NCBI GenBank assembly: GCA_002694075.1
Contig: NZLB01000045.1
Coordinates: 1 to 40,653 of the forward strand
Direction: 5' to 3'
Length of the DNA: 40,653 nucleotides
Origin: Nisaea sp.
Lineage (GTDB): Bacteria > Pseudomonadota > Alphaproteobacteria > Thalassobaculales > Thalassobaculaceae
A program made the position numbers and the translations under genes. Position 1 is the first letter of the stretch; each line of letters begins with the position of its first letter. Below, in pieces: positions 1-8,724 of this stretch. The notes below the pieces were generated by a model, which did no database searches, was not told the origin of the DNA, and saw only the letters and a program-made list of their open reading frames with translations.

Positions 1-104
1 CTTTGCGGTTTTCGGTCGCCGTCGATAACGGCTTTCTCGACCACGGCTCCGATCCCGCCTAGCTGGACAACAACAACCCGACGTTTTCCGCGGCACCCGG
101 ATTT

Positions 105-680
105 TTGGTGACGGCGCGCTATAGTTTCGTTGTGCTGCGGTGCCCGTTTCAACGGCTCGCCACCGCCCTCTTGGATAAAATGCTGGCGCCCAACCCAACC
201 GCCCGGCGGTTTTTGGCGGTCGCCGATCCGACCATCAAAATCGCCGCCGAAGCCGACCGGCGCCTGGACCAGCTGACCTTCGCCGACACCGTCGCCCTGA
301 TGGAAGAGAGCCCGGCCGATCAACTCGACCACCATTTCCGCCTGCAGGTCGCCTTTCTAGTGTTTGAGGATTACACCCGCTGGTTCTGCTTGGAGCGGTT
401 TGGCGTGGCGATTGACACCTTGGCCGACGACCTTGGCTTCACGGTGCTCGACACCCGCGCCGAAACCGGCCGCGCGACCTCGCGGCTGGCGGCGGTCACC
501 GGCGCCTTCGCCGCGGTGCCGGCGGGGCAACTCGCGGCCCTCAAGCTAGGCGGCCAGGTGCCCCGCCCGGCCGACCTTTTCACCCCCGCCTTAATCGACC
601 GGGTAGCGCGTTTCTACGCCGACGATATTCGTCTTTATAAAGAGAAATTTGGCGGCGAGGGGCTGCTGTTTCCGGTCTGA
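105..680 (+). CDS. Sulfotransferase-like protein, C-terminal part (possibly broken by an in-frame TAG)
   Basis: The reading frame resembles the C-terminal two thirds of a family-2 sulfotransferase. It has a FVVLRCPFQRL segment like the 3'-phosphate-binding R-x-P-x-x-R region of PAPS-dependent sulfotransferases, a LDHHFRLQ segment like the usual 'D-H-W-x-x-Q' block, and an amphipathic end with RFYADDIRLYKEKF. The same frame is open from the window edge (position 3) up to a TAG at 60-62, and the residues on both sides (VDNGFLDHGSDPA, then LDNNNPTFSAAPGF) read as one continuous protein. A start inside the window would have to be TTG at 105 or GTG at 108, neither with a convincing ribosome site, and it would remove the PAPS-binding N-terminus. 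I therefore think this is the tail of a longer gene cut by a nonsense codon. Family assignment is moderate and the acceptor is unknown. Confidence 0.5.
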   Translation: MVTARYSFVVLRCPFQRLATALLDKMLAPNPTARRFLAVADPTIKIAAEADRRLDQLTFADTVALMEESPADQLDHHFRLQVAFLVFEDYTRWFCLERFGVAIDTLADDLGFTVLDTRAETGRATSRLAAVTGAFAAVPAGQLAALKLGGQVPRPADLFTPALIDRVARFYADDIRLYKEKFGGEGLLFPV

Positions 681-688
681 CCGGCCGC

Positions 689-1723
689 TCATTCCGCCGC
701 CAGGCCGGCGCTGGCGTCCCCTTCCAGGTCGAAGGCGGCGGCCAGCAATTGATAGCTGCGTTGGCGTACCGCCTCGTCATGGCACCAGGTGACGATGGCC
801 ACCTCATCGACGCCGGTCTCGGCGGCCAGCACGCGGATTTTCGCTGCCACTTCCTCGCCGGTGCCGATCATCGCGCGCGCCTGTTTGGCCGCCATTTGGG
901 CCTGTTCGCCGGGGTTGTAGTCATGGGCTAGCGCCGTCTCCGGCGCTTCCAAGGCGGTGAACACACCGCGGTCGCGAAACAATTGCCAGCGCGCCCGGCT
1001 GGCGAAATGGAATTCCGCCTCCTCCCGGCTGTCGGCGGCCAAGGCCCAGACGCAGATCGCGGCGTTGGGCTTGGGATGGCGGGCGCTTGGTTGATATTTT
1101 TGTCGATAGAGGTCGAGGGCTTGCTGGCCGCCTTGGCCGTCGGTGAAAAACCAGGCGAAGGCGTAGGGCAGGCCGAAATGGGCGGCGACCTGGGCGCCGT
1201 AAAGGGATGAGCCCAAAATCCACAGCTCCGGGGCGGTGGTGCCGGCCGGCTGCACCGTTAGGGTTTTGAACGGGTGTTCCGCCGCCAATGGTTCGCCGTG
1301 CAGCCAAGCGTCGAGATCGGCGACGTCATTGGGAAATTCGGCTGGCCGCTGATTGGCCAGTGGGTTGAGGGCATAGGCGGTGCGCCCGTCCGAGCCCGGC
1401 GCCCGGCCCAGGCCGAGATCGATCCGCCCCGGCGCCAGGGCGTCCAGCACCCGAAATTGCTCGGCCACCTTGAAAGGCGCGTAATGGGGCAGCATGACGC
1501 CGGCGCTGCCGACGCGGATGCGTTGGGTCTGCACGGCGATGGCGGCGATCAGGATTTCCGGCGCGGTGCCGACGATGGTCGGGTTGTTGTGATGCTCCGA
1601 CACCCAAAACCGGTGATAGCCAAGGCGGTCGCAATGGCGCGCCATGGCGGCGGTGTCGCGGATGGCGGCGGCTTGTGGCCGGCCGGCGGCGGCGATGGAT
1701 TGGTCGAGCACCGAGATGCGCAT
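689..1723 (-). CDS. LLM class flavin-dependent oxidoreductase (MsnO8-like)
   Basis: This 344-residue protein has the bacterial-luciferase TIM-barrel signature: an N-terminal ISVLDQS strand, RFWVSEHHN near residue 40, RIRVGSAGVMLPHYAPFKVAEQF around 70-90, and the LGLGRAPGSDG turn typical of the MsnO8 subgroup of F420/FMN-dependent monooxygenases. Full family length is present. The start is supported by an AGGGGA element about 11 bases upstream of the ATG. It is transcribed towards the sulfotransferase-like fragment and diverges from the second LLM gene at 1871. Subgroup members are usually uncharacterised, so the substrate is unknown; an FMNH2-dependent oxidation is expected. Class assignment is secure, specificity is not. 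Confidence 0.85.
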   Translation of the reverse strand: MRISVLDQSIAAAGRPQAAAIRDTAAMARHCDRLGYHRFWVSEHHNNPTIVGTAPEILIAAIAVQTQRIRVGSAGVMLPHYAPFKVAEQFRVLDALAPGRIDLGLGRAPGSDGRTAYALNPLANQRPAEFPNDVADLDAWLHGEPLAAEHPFKTLTVQPAGTTAPELWILGSSLYGAQVAAHFGLPYAFAWFFTDGQGGQQALDLYRQKYQPSARHPKPNAAICVWALAADSREEAEFHFASRARWQLFRDRGVFTALEAPETALAHDYNPGEQAQMAAKQARAMIGTGEEVAAKIRVLAAETGVDEVAIVTWCHDEAVRQRSYQLLAAAFDLEGDASAGLAAE

Positions 1724-1870
1724 GGCCGTTGTCCCCTGGTTGACCGATAAGCAAGTCTAGCCAAGCTTTGACCGCCGCGTCCACGGGCGGTGTGCCGGCG
1801 CGACAGTTTTCCGCTTTCGGTCCGGCGCCCGGTGCTCTAGCGTTTTAAAAAACAAAACCAGGGGGCAGCT

Positions 1871-3052
1871 ATGACCAAGACCACTTCCGCCGCGACGACG
1901 GACCGATTTCTGCGCACCGGGGTGTTCCTGGCGCCGTTTCATCAGATGAATGAAAACCCGACCATGGCGCTGGAACGCGACATGGATTTGCTGGTCCATC
2001 TGGACAAGCTGAATTACCACGAGGCCTGGGTTGGCGAGCATCACTCGGGCGGGTTTGAGATCATCTCCAGCCCGGAAATGTTCATCGCCGCCGCGGCCGA
2101 GCGGACCAAGCATATCCGTCTCGGCACCGGCGTCGTCTCGCTGCCCTACCACAACCCGTTCATGTTGGCCTCGCGGATGATGCAGCTGGATCACATGACC
2201 CGCGGCCGCGCGATGTTCGGCGTCGGCCCGGGGGCATTGGTCCATGACGCCGCTAAAATCGGTCTCAAAGCCGAGGATCAGCGCCCGCGCATGAACCAGG
2301 CGCTGGACGCCATCGTTACCTTGATGGGTGGCGGCACGGTGACCGAGAAAACCGACTGGTATGACCTCAACGGCGCCCAACTCCAGCTCCAGCCCTATAG
2401 CCAGCCGATGATGGATATGGCTGTCGCCTGCGCTCGCTCGCCGGTCGGCGCGGTCGCCGCCGGCCGTCATGGCATCGGTATGCTGTCGATCGGCGGCACT
2501 TCCGACGACGCGCTCAAAGCCCATGCCAATAACTGGCGTATCTACACCGATCACGCGACCGCCGCCGGCAAACCGGCGGACCGCTCGAAATGGCGCATCG
2601 TCACCTTCGCCCATGTCGCCGAAACCCGCGAACAAGCGCGCCGCGACGTCGCCTTTGGCCTGCAGCATTTCGCCGATTACTTCCGCGAGGTGGCGACCTT
2701 CCCGATCATTCCGCCGGATGTTGGCGACCCGCTCGATTATCTGATCAACGAGGGCATCGCCTGTATCGGCACACCGGACGACTGCATCCGCCACTTCGAA
2801 CGGCTGTGGCAAGGCTCGGAGGGCGGTTTCGGCGCCGCCCTGCTGCTGGCCCACAACTGGGCCGATTGGGACGCCACCCGTAAAAGCTATGAGTTGATGG
2901 CGCGTTTCGTGCACCCGCGTTTTCAGCGCCACAGCAATGCCTTGCGCGAACACAGCTACGCGGTCGCCGCCGGCAATCGTGACACCCATGTGGCGGCAGC
3001 CAGCCGCGCGGTTAGCGGCGAGATCGAAAAGTTTCAGAAAAAGACCGCTTAA
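1871..3052 (+). CDS. LLM class flavin-dependent oxidoreductase (luciferase/limonene monooxygenase-like)
   Basis: This 393-residue protein belongs to the luciferase-like monooxygenase superfamily. It shows YHEAWVGEHHSGGFE (about residues 50-64), SSPEMFIAAAAERTKHIRLGTGVVSLPYHNP (a typical second-to-fourth strand block, about 67-100), and RGRAMFGVGPGALVHDA around residues 115-130. A GGGGG-containing ribosome site lies just before the ATG. The enzyme should use reduced flavin from a separate reductase to oxygenate a small organic substrate; a flavin-reductase gene exists far away at 31013. It is only weakly related to the 689-1723 protein, so the pair is not a recent tandem duplication. Its TAA stop shares bases with the stop of the convergent SDR gene. 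Confidence 0.85.
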   Translation: MTKTTSAATTDRFLRTGVFLAPFHQMNENPTMALERDMDLLVHLDKLNYHEAWVGEHHSGGFEIISSPEMFIAAAAERTKHIRLGTGVVSLPYHNPFMLASRMMQLDHMTRGRAMFGVGPGALVHDAAKIGLKAEDQRPRMNQALDAIVTLMGGGTVTEKTDWYDLNGAQLQLQPYSQPMMDMAVACARSPVGAVAAGRHGIGMLSIGGTSDDALKAHANNWRIYTDHATAAGKPADRSKWRIVTFAHVAETREQARRDVAFGLQHFADYFREVATFPIIPPDVGDPLDYLINEGIACIGTPDDCIRHFERLWQGSEGGFGAALLLAHNWADWDATRKSYELMARFVHPRFQRHSNALREHSYAVAAGNRDTHVAAASRAVSGEIEKFQKKTA

Positions 3053-3822
3053 TAGACCGGCCGGTCGATCCAGTTGTAAAGCGCCAGACCGCCATCCACC
3101 GCCAGGGTGGTGCCGGTGACATAGGCCGATAAGCGGTCGGACAGCAAGGTCAGGATCGGCACCGCCAAATCATCCGGCGTGCCAGTGCGGCCCATGGCGA
3201 TCCGCTTTTCCAGGGTCGACACATCGGCTTTGAAGCCGCCGCCCGGGATCGCCCCCGGCGCCACGCCATTGGCGCGCACGCCTTGCCCGCCATAGGCGCG
3301 GGCCAATTCCTTGACAATCATCGTCTGGCCGGCCTTTGACGCGCTGTAATGGGGCAGGTTGCGGGGGCTGTCGGCGTGCAGCGAGGTGACGATCACAATG
3401 GCGCCGGTTTCTCGGCGGGCAACCAGGCCCTCGGCGATGGCGCGGGACAAGAAAAAGCCCGCGCGCAGGTTGGTGTTGACCATCGCGTCCCATTCATCCT
3501 CGGTGACCGCGCGCACGGTCTGGCTTTCCGGGCGCGGCGGCGAGGCGGCGTGGACGAAGCGCGAAAACGGGCCATAAACGGCCTCGGCGGCGGCCAAAAA
3601 GCTTTTCCAACCGTCGCGGCCGGCCAAATCGCCGGCGACGAACTGGGCTTCGCCGCCGGCTGCCGCGATCTCGCCTTCGAGCGCGGTGGCGGCGGCCTCG
3701 CCGATGCCGGTGAACACGGTTTGGGCACCCGCTTTCGCCAAGGCCAGTGCGGTCGCCCGACCAATCCCCGAGGTGGCGCCGGTGACCAGCGCGGTTTGAC
3801 CGCTGAAATCAGGCAGAGACAT
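3049..3822 (-). CDS. SDR family NAD(P)-dependent oxidoreductase
   Basis: Classical short-chain dehydrogenase of 257 residues. It has the cofactor motif TGATSGIG at residues 14-21, HAAS at 91-94 in the place of NNAG, N118, catalytic S147 and YSASK with Y159 and K163, plus the C-terminal VTGTTLAVDGG strand. The start lies 4 bases beyond the stop of tctA, so it is probably co-transcribed with tctC-tctB-tctA. That suggests it reduces or oxidises something brought in by, or derived from, the transporter substrate (inference). The ribosome site (GGGAG) is inside the end of tctA. The exact substrate cannot be told; FabG-like annotation would be only generic. Confidence 0.85.
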   Translation of the reverse strand: MSLPDFSGQTALVTGATSGIGRATALALAKAGAQTVFTGIGEAAATALEGEIAAAGGEAQFVAGDLAGRDGWKSFLAAAEAVYGPFSRFVHAASPPRPESQTVRAVTEDEWDAMVNTNLRAGFFLSRAIAEGLVARRETGAIVIVTSLHADSPRNLPHYSASKAGQTMIVKELARAYGGQGVRANGVAPGAIPGGGFKADVSTLEKRIAMGRTGTPDDLAVPILTLLSDRLSAYVTGTTLAVDGGLALYNWIDRPVY

Positions 3823-3825
3823 GGT

Positions 3826-5496
3826 TCAAGCTCCCGGCGAGGGCGGCGGTTCGACGCGCCAGCCGCGCCGTGTTTGGCGGATCAGTAGAAACATCGCGAA
3901 GAGGCCCAGCCCGGCGCCGAGGGTCGGCCGAAACCAGCCGTTCATCATGACCAGCGGAGTGATTAGCGCGAGACACAGCAGGGGCAGGAAAACCAGAGTC
4001 AGCGGATGGCGACCGCGATGTTTCTGATACCATGGGAAGACCAGCGAAAAGGCGGCGATGATCAAAAAGAACAGCGACCATGGCCGGTTGACGAAGAGGC
4101 TGAGATCGTCGCTGATGGCGAGCGCCCGCGACAGGTTCAACTCAGCCACCTCGCCAAGCACCACGCCAAGGATGATCGGGGCCAGTGGAAACCCGAGATT
4201 GCGCATGATCAAGCCGACTACACCGAAGATGAACAACACCCAGATATCCCAGATGATGTTGTTCAGGGCGAACACCCCGATTGCGCAGTAGACCAGGATC
4301 ACCGTCGCCAGCGCGTAGGCCGGCACCCGCACCACCAACAAAAACGCCCGCAAACAAAATGCCTGGGTGCCGATCATGATGAAATGAGCCAGGAAAAAGG
4401 CGATGAAAATGGCATAGGCCAATTCCGGGTTGTCGCCGATGAATGTGGGGCTCGGGATGACATTGTGGATCAGCAGCGCCCCCAGCATGACGGCGGTGAC
4501 GATATCGCCGGGAATGCCCAGCGCCATCATAGTGATCAAAGCGCCGCCGGCGGTGGCGTTGTTGGCCGCTTCCGGGGCGATGATGCCGTCGGGCGTGCCG
4601 CTGCCGAAAGCCTCCGGCGTTTTCGAGGCTTTTTTGGCCTGGTCATAGGCCAGAATATTTGAGATCGAGCCGCCGGCCGCCGGCAACACGCCGGTGAACA
4701 CGCCGATCAAAGACGAGCGCAGCAGGTTGACCCAGCGCGCCAAAATGGTCTTGATCGCGCGCCAATGTTCGATGCGCACGGCCTTGGCCGCTTGGGTCTC
4801 CATCAGCGGCCGGCGGGCCTTCTCGACATCCTGCACATCGCTCAATAATTGGCTGAAGGCGAACAAGCCGATCAGAACCGGCAGGAAGGAAAAGCCCGAT
4901 TCCAGATCTTCAATGCCAAAGGAAAACCGCGCCACGCCATTGATTTCATCCTCGCCGATGGCGGCGATCAACAGGCCGAGCACGCCGGCGATGATGCCTT
5001 TGATCAAGTTATCCGAGGACAAGCTGGCGGTGATGGTCAGCGCGAACAAGACCAGGGCGAAGTAATCCCAGGGCCCGAACTCGAGACCGACGCGCGCCAG
5101 GCTGGGCGCCAGGGTGACCAACAACACGGCGCTGATGATACCGCCGAAAAACGACGACCACACGCCGAGCCCGAGGGCTAGGCCCGGCTTACCCGAGCGG
5201 GCCAGGGGAAAACCGTCGAAGGTGGTCGCGACCGAGGACGGCGTGCCGGGAATGCCTGTCAACATGCCTGACATCAACCCGCCCGACAGGCCGCCAACGA
5301 ACACTCCGATCATGGTTGCCAGCCCCTCGATTGCCGGCAGACCAAAGGTGAACGGTAAGGTCAGCACCACCGCCATGGTGATGGTGAAACCGGGGATCGA
5401 CCCGGCGATCAGGCCGGCGGTCACGCCGAGCGTCATCAAGGCCAAGTTGCCGAGCGCAAAAATTTCGCCGAAGGCGCCAAGGATATGCTCAATCAT
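3826..5496 (-). CDS. tctA: Tripartite tricarboxylate transporter permease TctA
   Basis: Large membrane subunit of a TTT-family (TctABC) secondary solute transporter in the inner membrane. The 556-residue protein has the family hallmarks: GLIAGSIPGFT near the N-terminus, GGLMSGMLTGIPGTPSS, and a mirrored GGALITMMALGIPGD block in the second half, with about a dozen hydrophobic segments. The ATG at 5496 was chosen because MIEHILGAFGEIF matches the usual N-terminus; an ATG at 5532 would overlap tctB and add a non-membrane leader. Length exceeds the usual ~500 because the C-terminus carries an extra hydrophobic stretch and a basic tail. It follows tctB after about 10 bases. Transported solute is unknown; TctC sets specificity. 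Confidence 0.9.
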   Translation of the reverse strand: MIEHILGAFGEIFALGNLALMTLGVTAGLIAGSIPGFTITMAVVLTLPFTFGLPAIEGLATMIGVFVGGLSGGLMSGMLTGIPGTPSSVATTFDGFPLARSGKPGLALGLGVWSSFFGGIISAVLLVTLAPSLARVGLEFGPWDYFALVLFALTITASLSSDNLIKGIIAGVLGLLIAAIGEDEINGVARFSFGIEDLESGFSFLPVLIGLFAFSQLLSDVQDVEKARRPLMETQAAKAVRIEHWRAIKTILARWVNLLRSSLIGVFTGVLPAAGGSISNILAYDQAKKASKTPEAFGSGTPDGIIAPEAANNATAGGALITMMALGIPGDIVTAVMLGALLIHNVIPSPTFIGDNPELAYAIFIAFFLAHFIMIGTQAFCLRAFLLVVRVPAYALATVILVYCAIGVFALNNIIWDIWVLFIFGVVGLIMRNLGFPLAPIILGVVLGEVAELNLSRALAISDDLSLFVNRPWSLFFLIIAAFSLVFPWYQKHRGRHPLTLVFLPLLCLALITPLVMMNGWFRPTLGAGLGLFAMFLLIRQTRRGWRVEPPPSPGA

Positions 5497-5506
5497 GGAG
5501 CTTGCC

Positions 5507-5986
5507 TCATACCAAGCCGCGCAGCAGCTCACCCTCGGGCAGGATCACCCGCAGACCGAAGGTGAAAATCGCCCACATCAAGCCCACCGCCAGGGCCGCG
5601 ATGGCGCCGTGGATGGCCAGCGGACGGACCGCCAAGCGGGCCGGACCCAAGGCGCTGAGTGCCAAAAAAACGAATAAAAACCCGCCGATCAGCATACCCA
5701 GGACCGGCAAGGTCGCGACGAACGCGAAGAACAACGCGAAAATCCACAGGGCGTTGCGATAACGCCGGAAAAAACCGCCCGCGGCGACCACCGGGCCGTC
5801 GTCGGGGCGGCGTAAGCTGGTCACCAGGAACAAGGCCGACATAGCGGTCAGCGCGGTCAAGATCACGCGCGGCCAAAGCGACGATTGGATGGTGCCGTAA
5901 TTGGTCACCTCAATTTCGAAAGAGGCGTGGAAAAAGACTCCGCAGAGGGCCAGCAGAAATAGGGCCACATAGCTGTCGCGCGTCAT
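5507..5986 (-). CDS. tctB: Tripartite tricarboxylate transporter small permease TctB
   Basis: Small membrane subunit of the TctABC system, 159 residues, with four hydrophobic segments: YVALFLLALCGVFFH at the N-terminus, WPRVILTALTAMSALFLVTSL, the ALWIFALFFAFVATL region, and a C-terminal IHGAIAALAVGLMWAIF segment. The WPR motif after the first helix is typical of TctB. The ATG at 5986 has a GGTGAG element just upstream; a TTG at 5995 is possible but less likely. It lies between tctC and tctA in the standard C-B-A order. TctB sequences are poorly conserved, so identification rests on size, topology and position. Confidence 0.85.
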   Translation of the reverse strand: MTRDSYVALFLLALCGVFFHASFEIEVTNYGTIQSSLWPRVILTALTAMSALFLVTSLRRPDDGPVVAAGGFFRRYRNALWIFALFFAFVATLPVLGMLIGGFLFVFLALSALGPARLAVRPLAIHGAIAALAVGLMWAIFTFGLRVILPEGELLRGLV

Positions 5987-6036
5987 TCTCACCAATCAAC
6001 TCCCCCGCCGGTCGCGTTCGCCGGCGCCGGCACGGC

Positions 6037-6074
6037 GGCGGGGTCGGAAACAAACGCGTGTTCCCGACTCCGCC
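6037..6074 (-). other. Stem-loop between tctC and tctB
   Basis: Arms 6037-6047 and 6064-6074 pair over 11 positions with one mismatch on the minus strand (GGCGG and GTCGG against CCGCC and CCGAC) and enclose a 16-base loop. It sits in the ~100-base gap between tctC and tctB, the only sizeable gap in this operon. Such hairpins commonly protect or partly terminate transcripts so that the abundant binding protein outnumbers the membrane subunits; that role is inferred here. There is no U-tract, so full termination is not expected. Confidence 0.4.
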
Positions 6075-6088
6075 CCGACCCTTCGGGC

Positions 6089-7057
6089 TCAGTCTTTTTG
6101 CTTATACATGCCGACTTTCTTGGCGATCGACTTCCATTTGGTGAACGTCGACTGGAAGTAGTCGGTGTACTCTTTCGGCCCCAAATAATTAACCTGGGTG
6201 CCTTTGCCGGCCATCGCCGCGATCACCGCCGGGTCCATCGCCGCCTTTTTAAAGACCTCGGCGTAATGGGCGATGACGTCGGCGCTGGCGCCTTTCGGCA
6301 AGACCACACCGCGGTCGGTGCCATAAATCATGTCGACCCCTTGTTCGCGGGCGGTGCCGACATTGGGGATTTCGCTGTTGCGCGTTGGCGTGGTGATACC
6401 AAGCGCCTTCAGTTCATTGGTCTGAATGTATTTCTTGGCGGCGGCCAGGTTGATTTCACCGACCTGGATGTTCTTGGCCAGCAGCGCGGTCATCCGCTGG
6501 CGGGTGCCGTCATAGGAGACATGTTTGAACTTGATGCCGGTGGCATCCTCCAACAGCAGGAACACGAAGTGACTGGTCGACCCCAAGGTGCCGCCGGCGG
6601 TGATCGTGTTAGGCGCCGCTTTGGCGGCGGCGATCAACTGTTTCAGGTTGCTGTAGGGAACGTCGGCGTTGGCGCCGAAGATCGCCGGCGTGCGGGTCAG
6701 TAGAGCGACCGGTTCGAAGGCCTCCCAGCTGAAATTGACGCGGCCATTGAAATAGCTGGTGATCGCGCTTTGGTGAATGGCGAACAAGGTGCAGCCGTCG
6801 TTCTTGGCCTTGCGCGCTTCCTTGGCGCCCTTGTTGCCGCCCTGGCCGCCAATGTTGACGACTTGGATTTGCGGCTTGGTGCCGGTCTTGTTGACCGCCT
6901 CGACGAAGGTCCGGAAGATCACGTCGGTGCCGCCACCGGCGCCCCACGGCACGATCAGCTTGGCGGTCCGGCAGGGCAGGTCGGCGGCCTGTGCGGCGCC
7001 GGCGAACGTCATCGCGGCGGCGGCCGCGAGTGTGGCGAGAAGATGACGAGGTTTCAT
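6089..7057 (-). CDS. tctC: TctC-family periplasmic solute-binding protein
   Basis: Extracytoplasmic solute receptor of the tripartite tricarboxylate transporter. The 322-residue product has a clear signal peptide (KPRH followed by a hydrophobic Ala-rich core, probable cleavage after AAQA near residue 24). Family signatures follow: KLIVPWGAGGGTDVIFR, then the VVNIGGQGGNKGAKEARKA block, and AGGTLGSTSHFVFLLLEDATG. The ATG at 7057 is fixed by a GAGGAG ribosome site 7 bases upstream; an in-frame ATG at 7072 would lie upstream of that site. It is the first gene of tctC-tctB-tctA-SDR and should bind a carboxylate-type solute, since family members bind citrate, other di- or tricarboxylates and aromatic acids. 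The ligand cannot be read from sequence. Confidence 0.9.
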   Translation of the reverse strand: MKPRHLLATLAAAAAMTFAGAAQAADLPCRTAKLIVPWGAGGGTDVIFRTFVEAVNKTGTKPQIQVVNIGGQGGNKGAKEARKAKNDGCTLFAIHQSAITSYFNGRVNFSWEAFEPVALLTRTPAIFGANADVPYSNLKQLIAAAKAAPNTITAGGTLGSTSHFVFLLLEDATGIKFKHVSYDGTRQRMTALLAKNIQVGEINLAAAKKYIQTNELKALGITTPTRNSEIPNVGTAREQGVDMIYGTDRGVVLPKGASADVIAHYAEVFKKAAMDPAVIAAMAGKGTQVNYLGPKEYTDYFQSTFTKWKSIAKKVGMYKQKD

Positions 7058-7156
7058 AGAATGGCTCCTCAAATGGAAACGGGCGCGGCCTCACGGGGGG
7101 CCGCGCGGTCATTTCGCCAGCCTAGTTCAAACCCTGCGAAGTTCAAGCGCGCCGGC

Positions 7157-7906
7157 TCATTGCAGCAGCTGTCCACCATCCACCGAAATGGTTTGACCGG
7201 TCACCCAACCGGCCATCGGCGACCCCAAGAAAACCGCCACGCGGCCGATTTCCTCCGGTCGCCCCATTCGGCCGAAAGGGATGCGCGCCAGGGTGCTGTC
7301 ATAGCGCTGGCGGTTGTTATGATAGGCGTCTTCCCATAACCCGCCGGGAAACTCGATGGAGCCAGGGGCGATGCAATTGACCCGGATATGCCGGTCGGCC
7401 AGGGTCATCGCTTGGCTTTGGGTCAATTGAATGACCGCCGCCTTGACCGCGCCATAGGGGATGTTGCCCGCCGGGCCGATGCCGGAAATCGATGAGATAT
7501 GCAGGATCGACGGCGCCGCGCTTTTGGCCAAATGCGGCACCGCCGCCCAGGTGCCGCGCACCACGCCCATCAAGTCGATGTCGATGCCGGCCTTCCAGCC
7601 CGCCTCGTCGTCGGTGTTACCGAAGCCGGAAGGGTTGTTGATCATCACGTCGAGGCCGCCGAGCGCTTCGGCGGCGGCGTCGACGAAGCCGGTCAATTGG
7701 TGGCCGTCGCCGACGTCACAGGGCTGGGTGAACACCTCGCCGCCGTGGCGACGAAGGGTTGTCGCCGCCGCCTCTAAGCCGGCCGCGCCGCGTGCGCACA
7801 GCGCGACCTTGGCGCCTTCGGCGGCGAAGGCGTCGGCGATGGCCAAACCGATGCCGCGGCTGCCGCCGGTGACCACCACCGATTTATCGTTGAGTTGCAG
7901 ATCCAT
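7157..7906 (-). CDS. SDR family NAD(P)-dependent oxidoreductase
   Basis: Classical SDR of 249 residues: TGGSRGIG cofactor loop at 13-20, a CDV adenine-ring contact near 63-65, NNPSG instead of NNAG near 90-94, D111 where the tetrad usually has Asn, catalytic S139, and Y151/K155 in YGAVK. The protein ends with VTGQTISVDGGQLLQ. The start at 7906 follows an AAGGAGA ribosome site; the longer reading frame to 8023 adds an arginine/proline-rich stretch that looks non-coding. It lies upstream of tctC on the same strand, 99 bases apart, so co-transcription is possible. Acyl-ACP/CoA reductase or sugar/alcohol dehydrogenase are equally possible. Confidence 0.82.
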   Translation of the reverse strand: MDLQLNDKSVVVTGGSRGIGLAIADAFAAEGAKVALCARGAAGLEAAATTLRRHGGEVFTQPCDVGDGHQLTGFVDAAAEALGGLDVMINNPSGFGNTDDEAGWKAGIDIDLMGVVRGTWAAVPHLAKSAAPSILHISSISGIGPAGNIPYGAVKAAVIQLTQSQAMTLADRHIRVNCIAPGSIEFPGGLWEDAYHNNRQRYDSTLARIPFGRMGRPEEIGRVAVFLGSPMAGWVTGQTISVDGGQLLQ

Positions 7907-8064
7907 GTCCGTCTCCTTGAGGAATGGGGCGGCCCGGCCAGGTCGCGGGTGAGCGGATAAGCCGGCACGGCCAGAGGCCGCCGGCGCGCGGTTTTCACCG
8001 GGACGCCATCTTGGCGGGTTCATCCCCGCTTGCCAAGGGAGGGCGCGGTTGTTGGCGACCGTGG

Positions 8065-8703
8065 CTAGCCGAGTGCCTCGAAGCTACCGGTTTCAGGGTC
8101 GAGGGCCAAAAGCCGGCCGTCGGCGATGTCGAAAAACGCCCCGCGCAGGCGCAGATCGCCGGCCGCCAAGCGATCCTGGACGAACGGGAAGGTTTTCAGG
8201 TTTTCCAAGGAATGGCGGACCCCGGCGTATTCCATCTCGCGCTGACGCGCCGCCGGGCCGTCGTCGGCCTTTTCGGTGTCGATTGTGGCATAAGCCGGCC
8301 GCAGCAATGAGATCCAGCGTGAAATGAAACTTTGTCCCGTGTCGTGGTCGTAGACGCCGTCTAAAAACGCCTTCACACCGCCACAATGGCCGTGGCCCAT
8401 GACCACGATATTGTCGACTTTGAGCCCGGTCACCGCGAATTCCAGGGCCGCGCTGGTGCCGTGATAAGCGCCTTCCGGTTCAAACGGGGGCACCAGATTG
8501 GCGACATTGCGAACGACGAATAACTGCCCGGGTCCGGCGCTAAAAATCGCCGCCGGGTCGACGCGACTGTCACTACAGGCGATGACCATGCTGTGGGGCG
8601 ATTGGCCGTTTTCCGCGAGGTCTCGATAAACCGTCGAGTCGTCTGGATAGCGGTTGTCGAGAAAACGGTGATAGCCGTCGACCAATTCTTCAATATCGCG
8701 CAT
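8065..8703 (-). CDS. Beta-class carbonic anhydrase
   Basis: Interconverts CO2 and bicarbonate in the cytoplasm using a zinc ion. The 212-residue protein has all zinc ligands and the catalytic dyad of the beta class: CSDSR with C43, D45 and R47, then HGHC with H104 and C107 followed by GG. The VVRNVANLVPP strand and the SAALEFAV helix between them are typical, and length is normal. A GGAG-type ribosome site precedes the ATG, about 20 bases after the stop of the SelO gene, so the two are probably co-transcribed. The gene could supply bicarbonate for carboxylation or anaplerosis; nothing nearby decides this. Confidence 0.93.
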   Translation of the reverse strand: MRDIEELVDGYHRFLDNRYPDDSTVYRDLAENGQSPHSMVIACSDSRVDPAAIFSAGPGQLFVVRNVANLVPPFEPEGAYHGTSAALEFAVTGLKVDNIVVMGHGHCGGVKAFLDGVYDHDTGQSFISRWISLLRPAYATIDTEKADDGPAARQREMEYAGVRHSLENLKTFPFVQDRLAAGDLRLRGAFFDIADGRLLALDPETGSFEALG

Positions 8704-8724
8704 GAGCGCCTGCTCCGTTTTTAT

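Noticed and set aside
1757-2989. 410-codon minus-strand open frame opposite the second LLM gene
   Set aside because: Opposite a clear LLM oxidoreductase, no domain recognised, composition typical of shadows.
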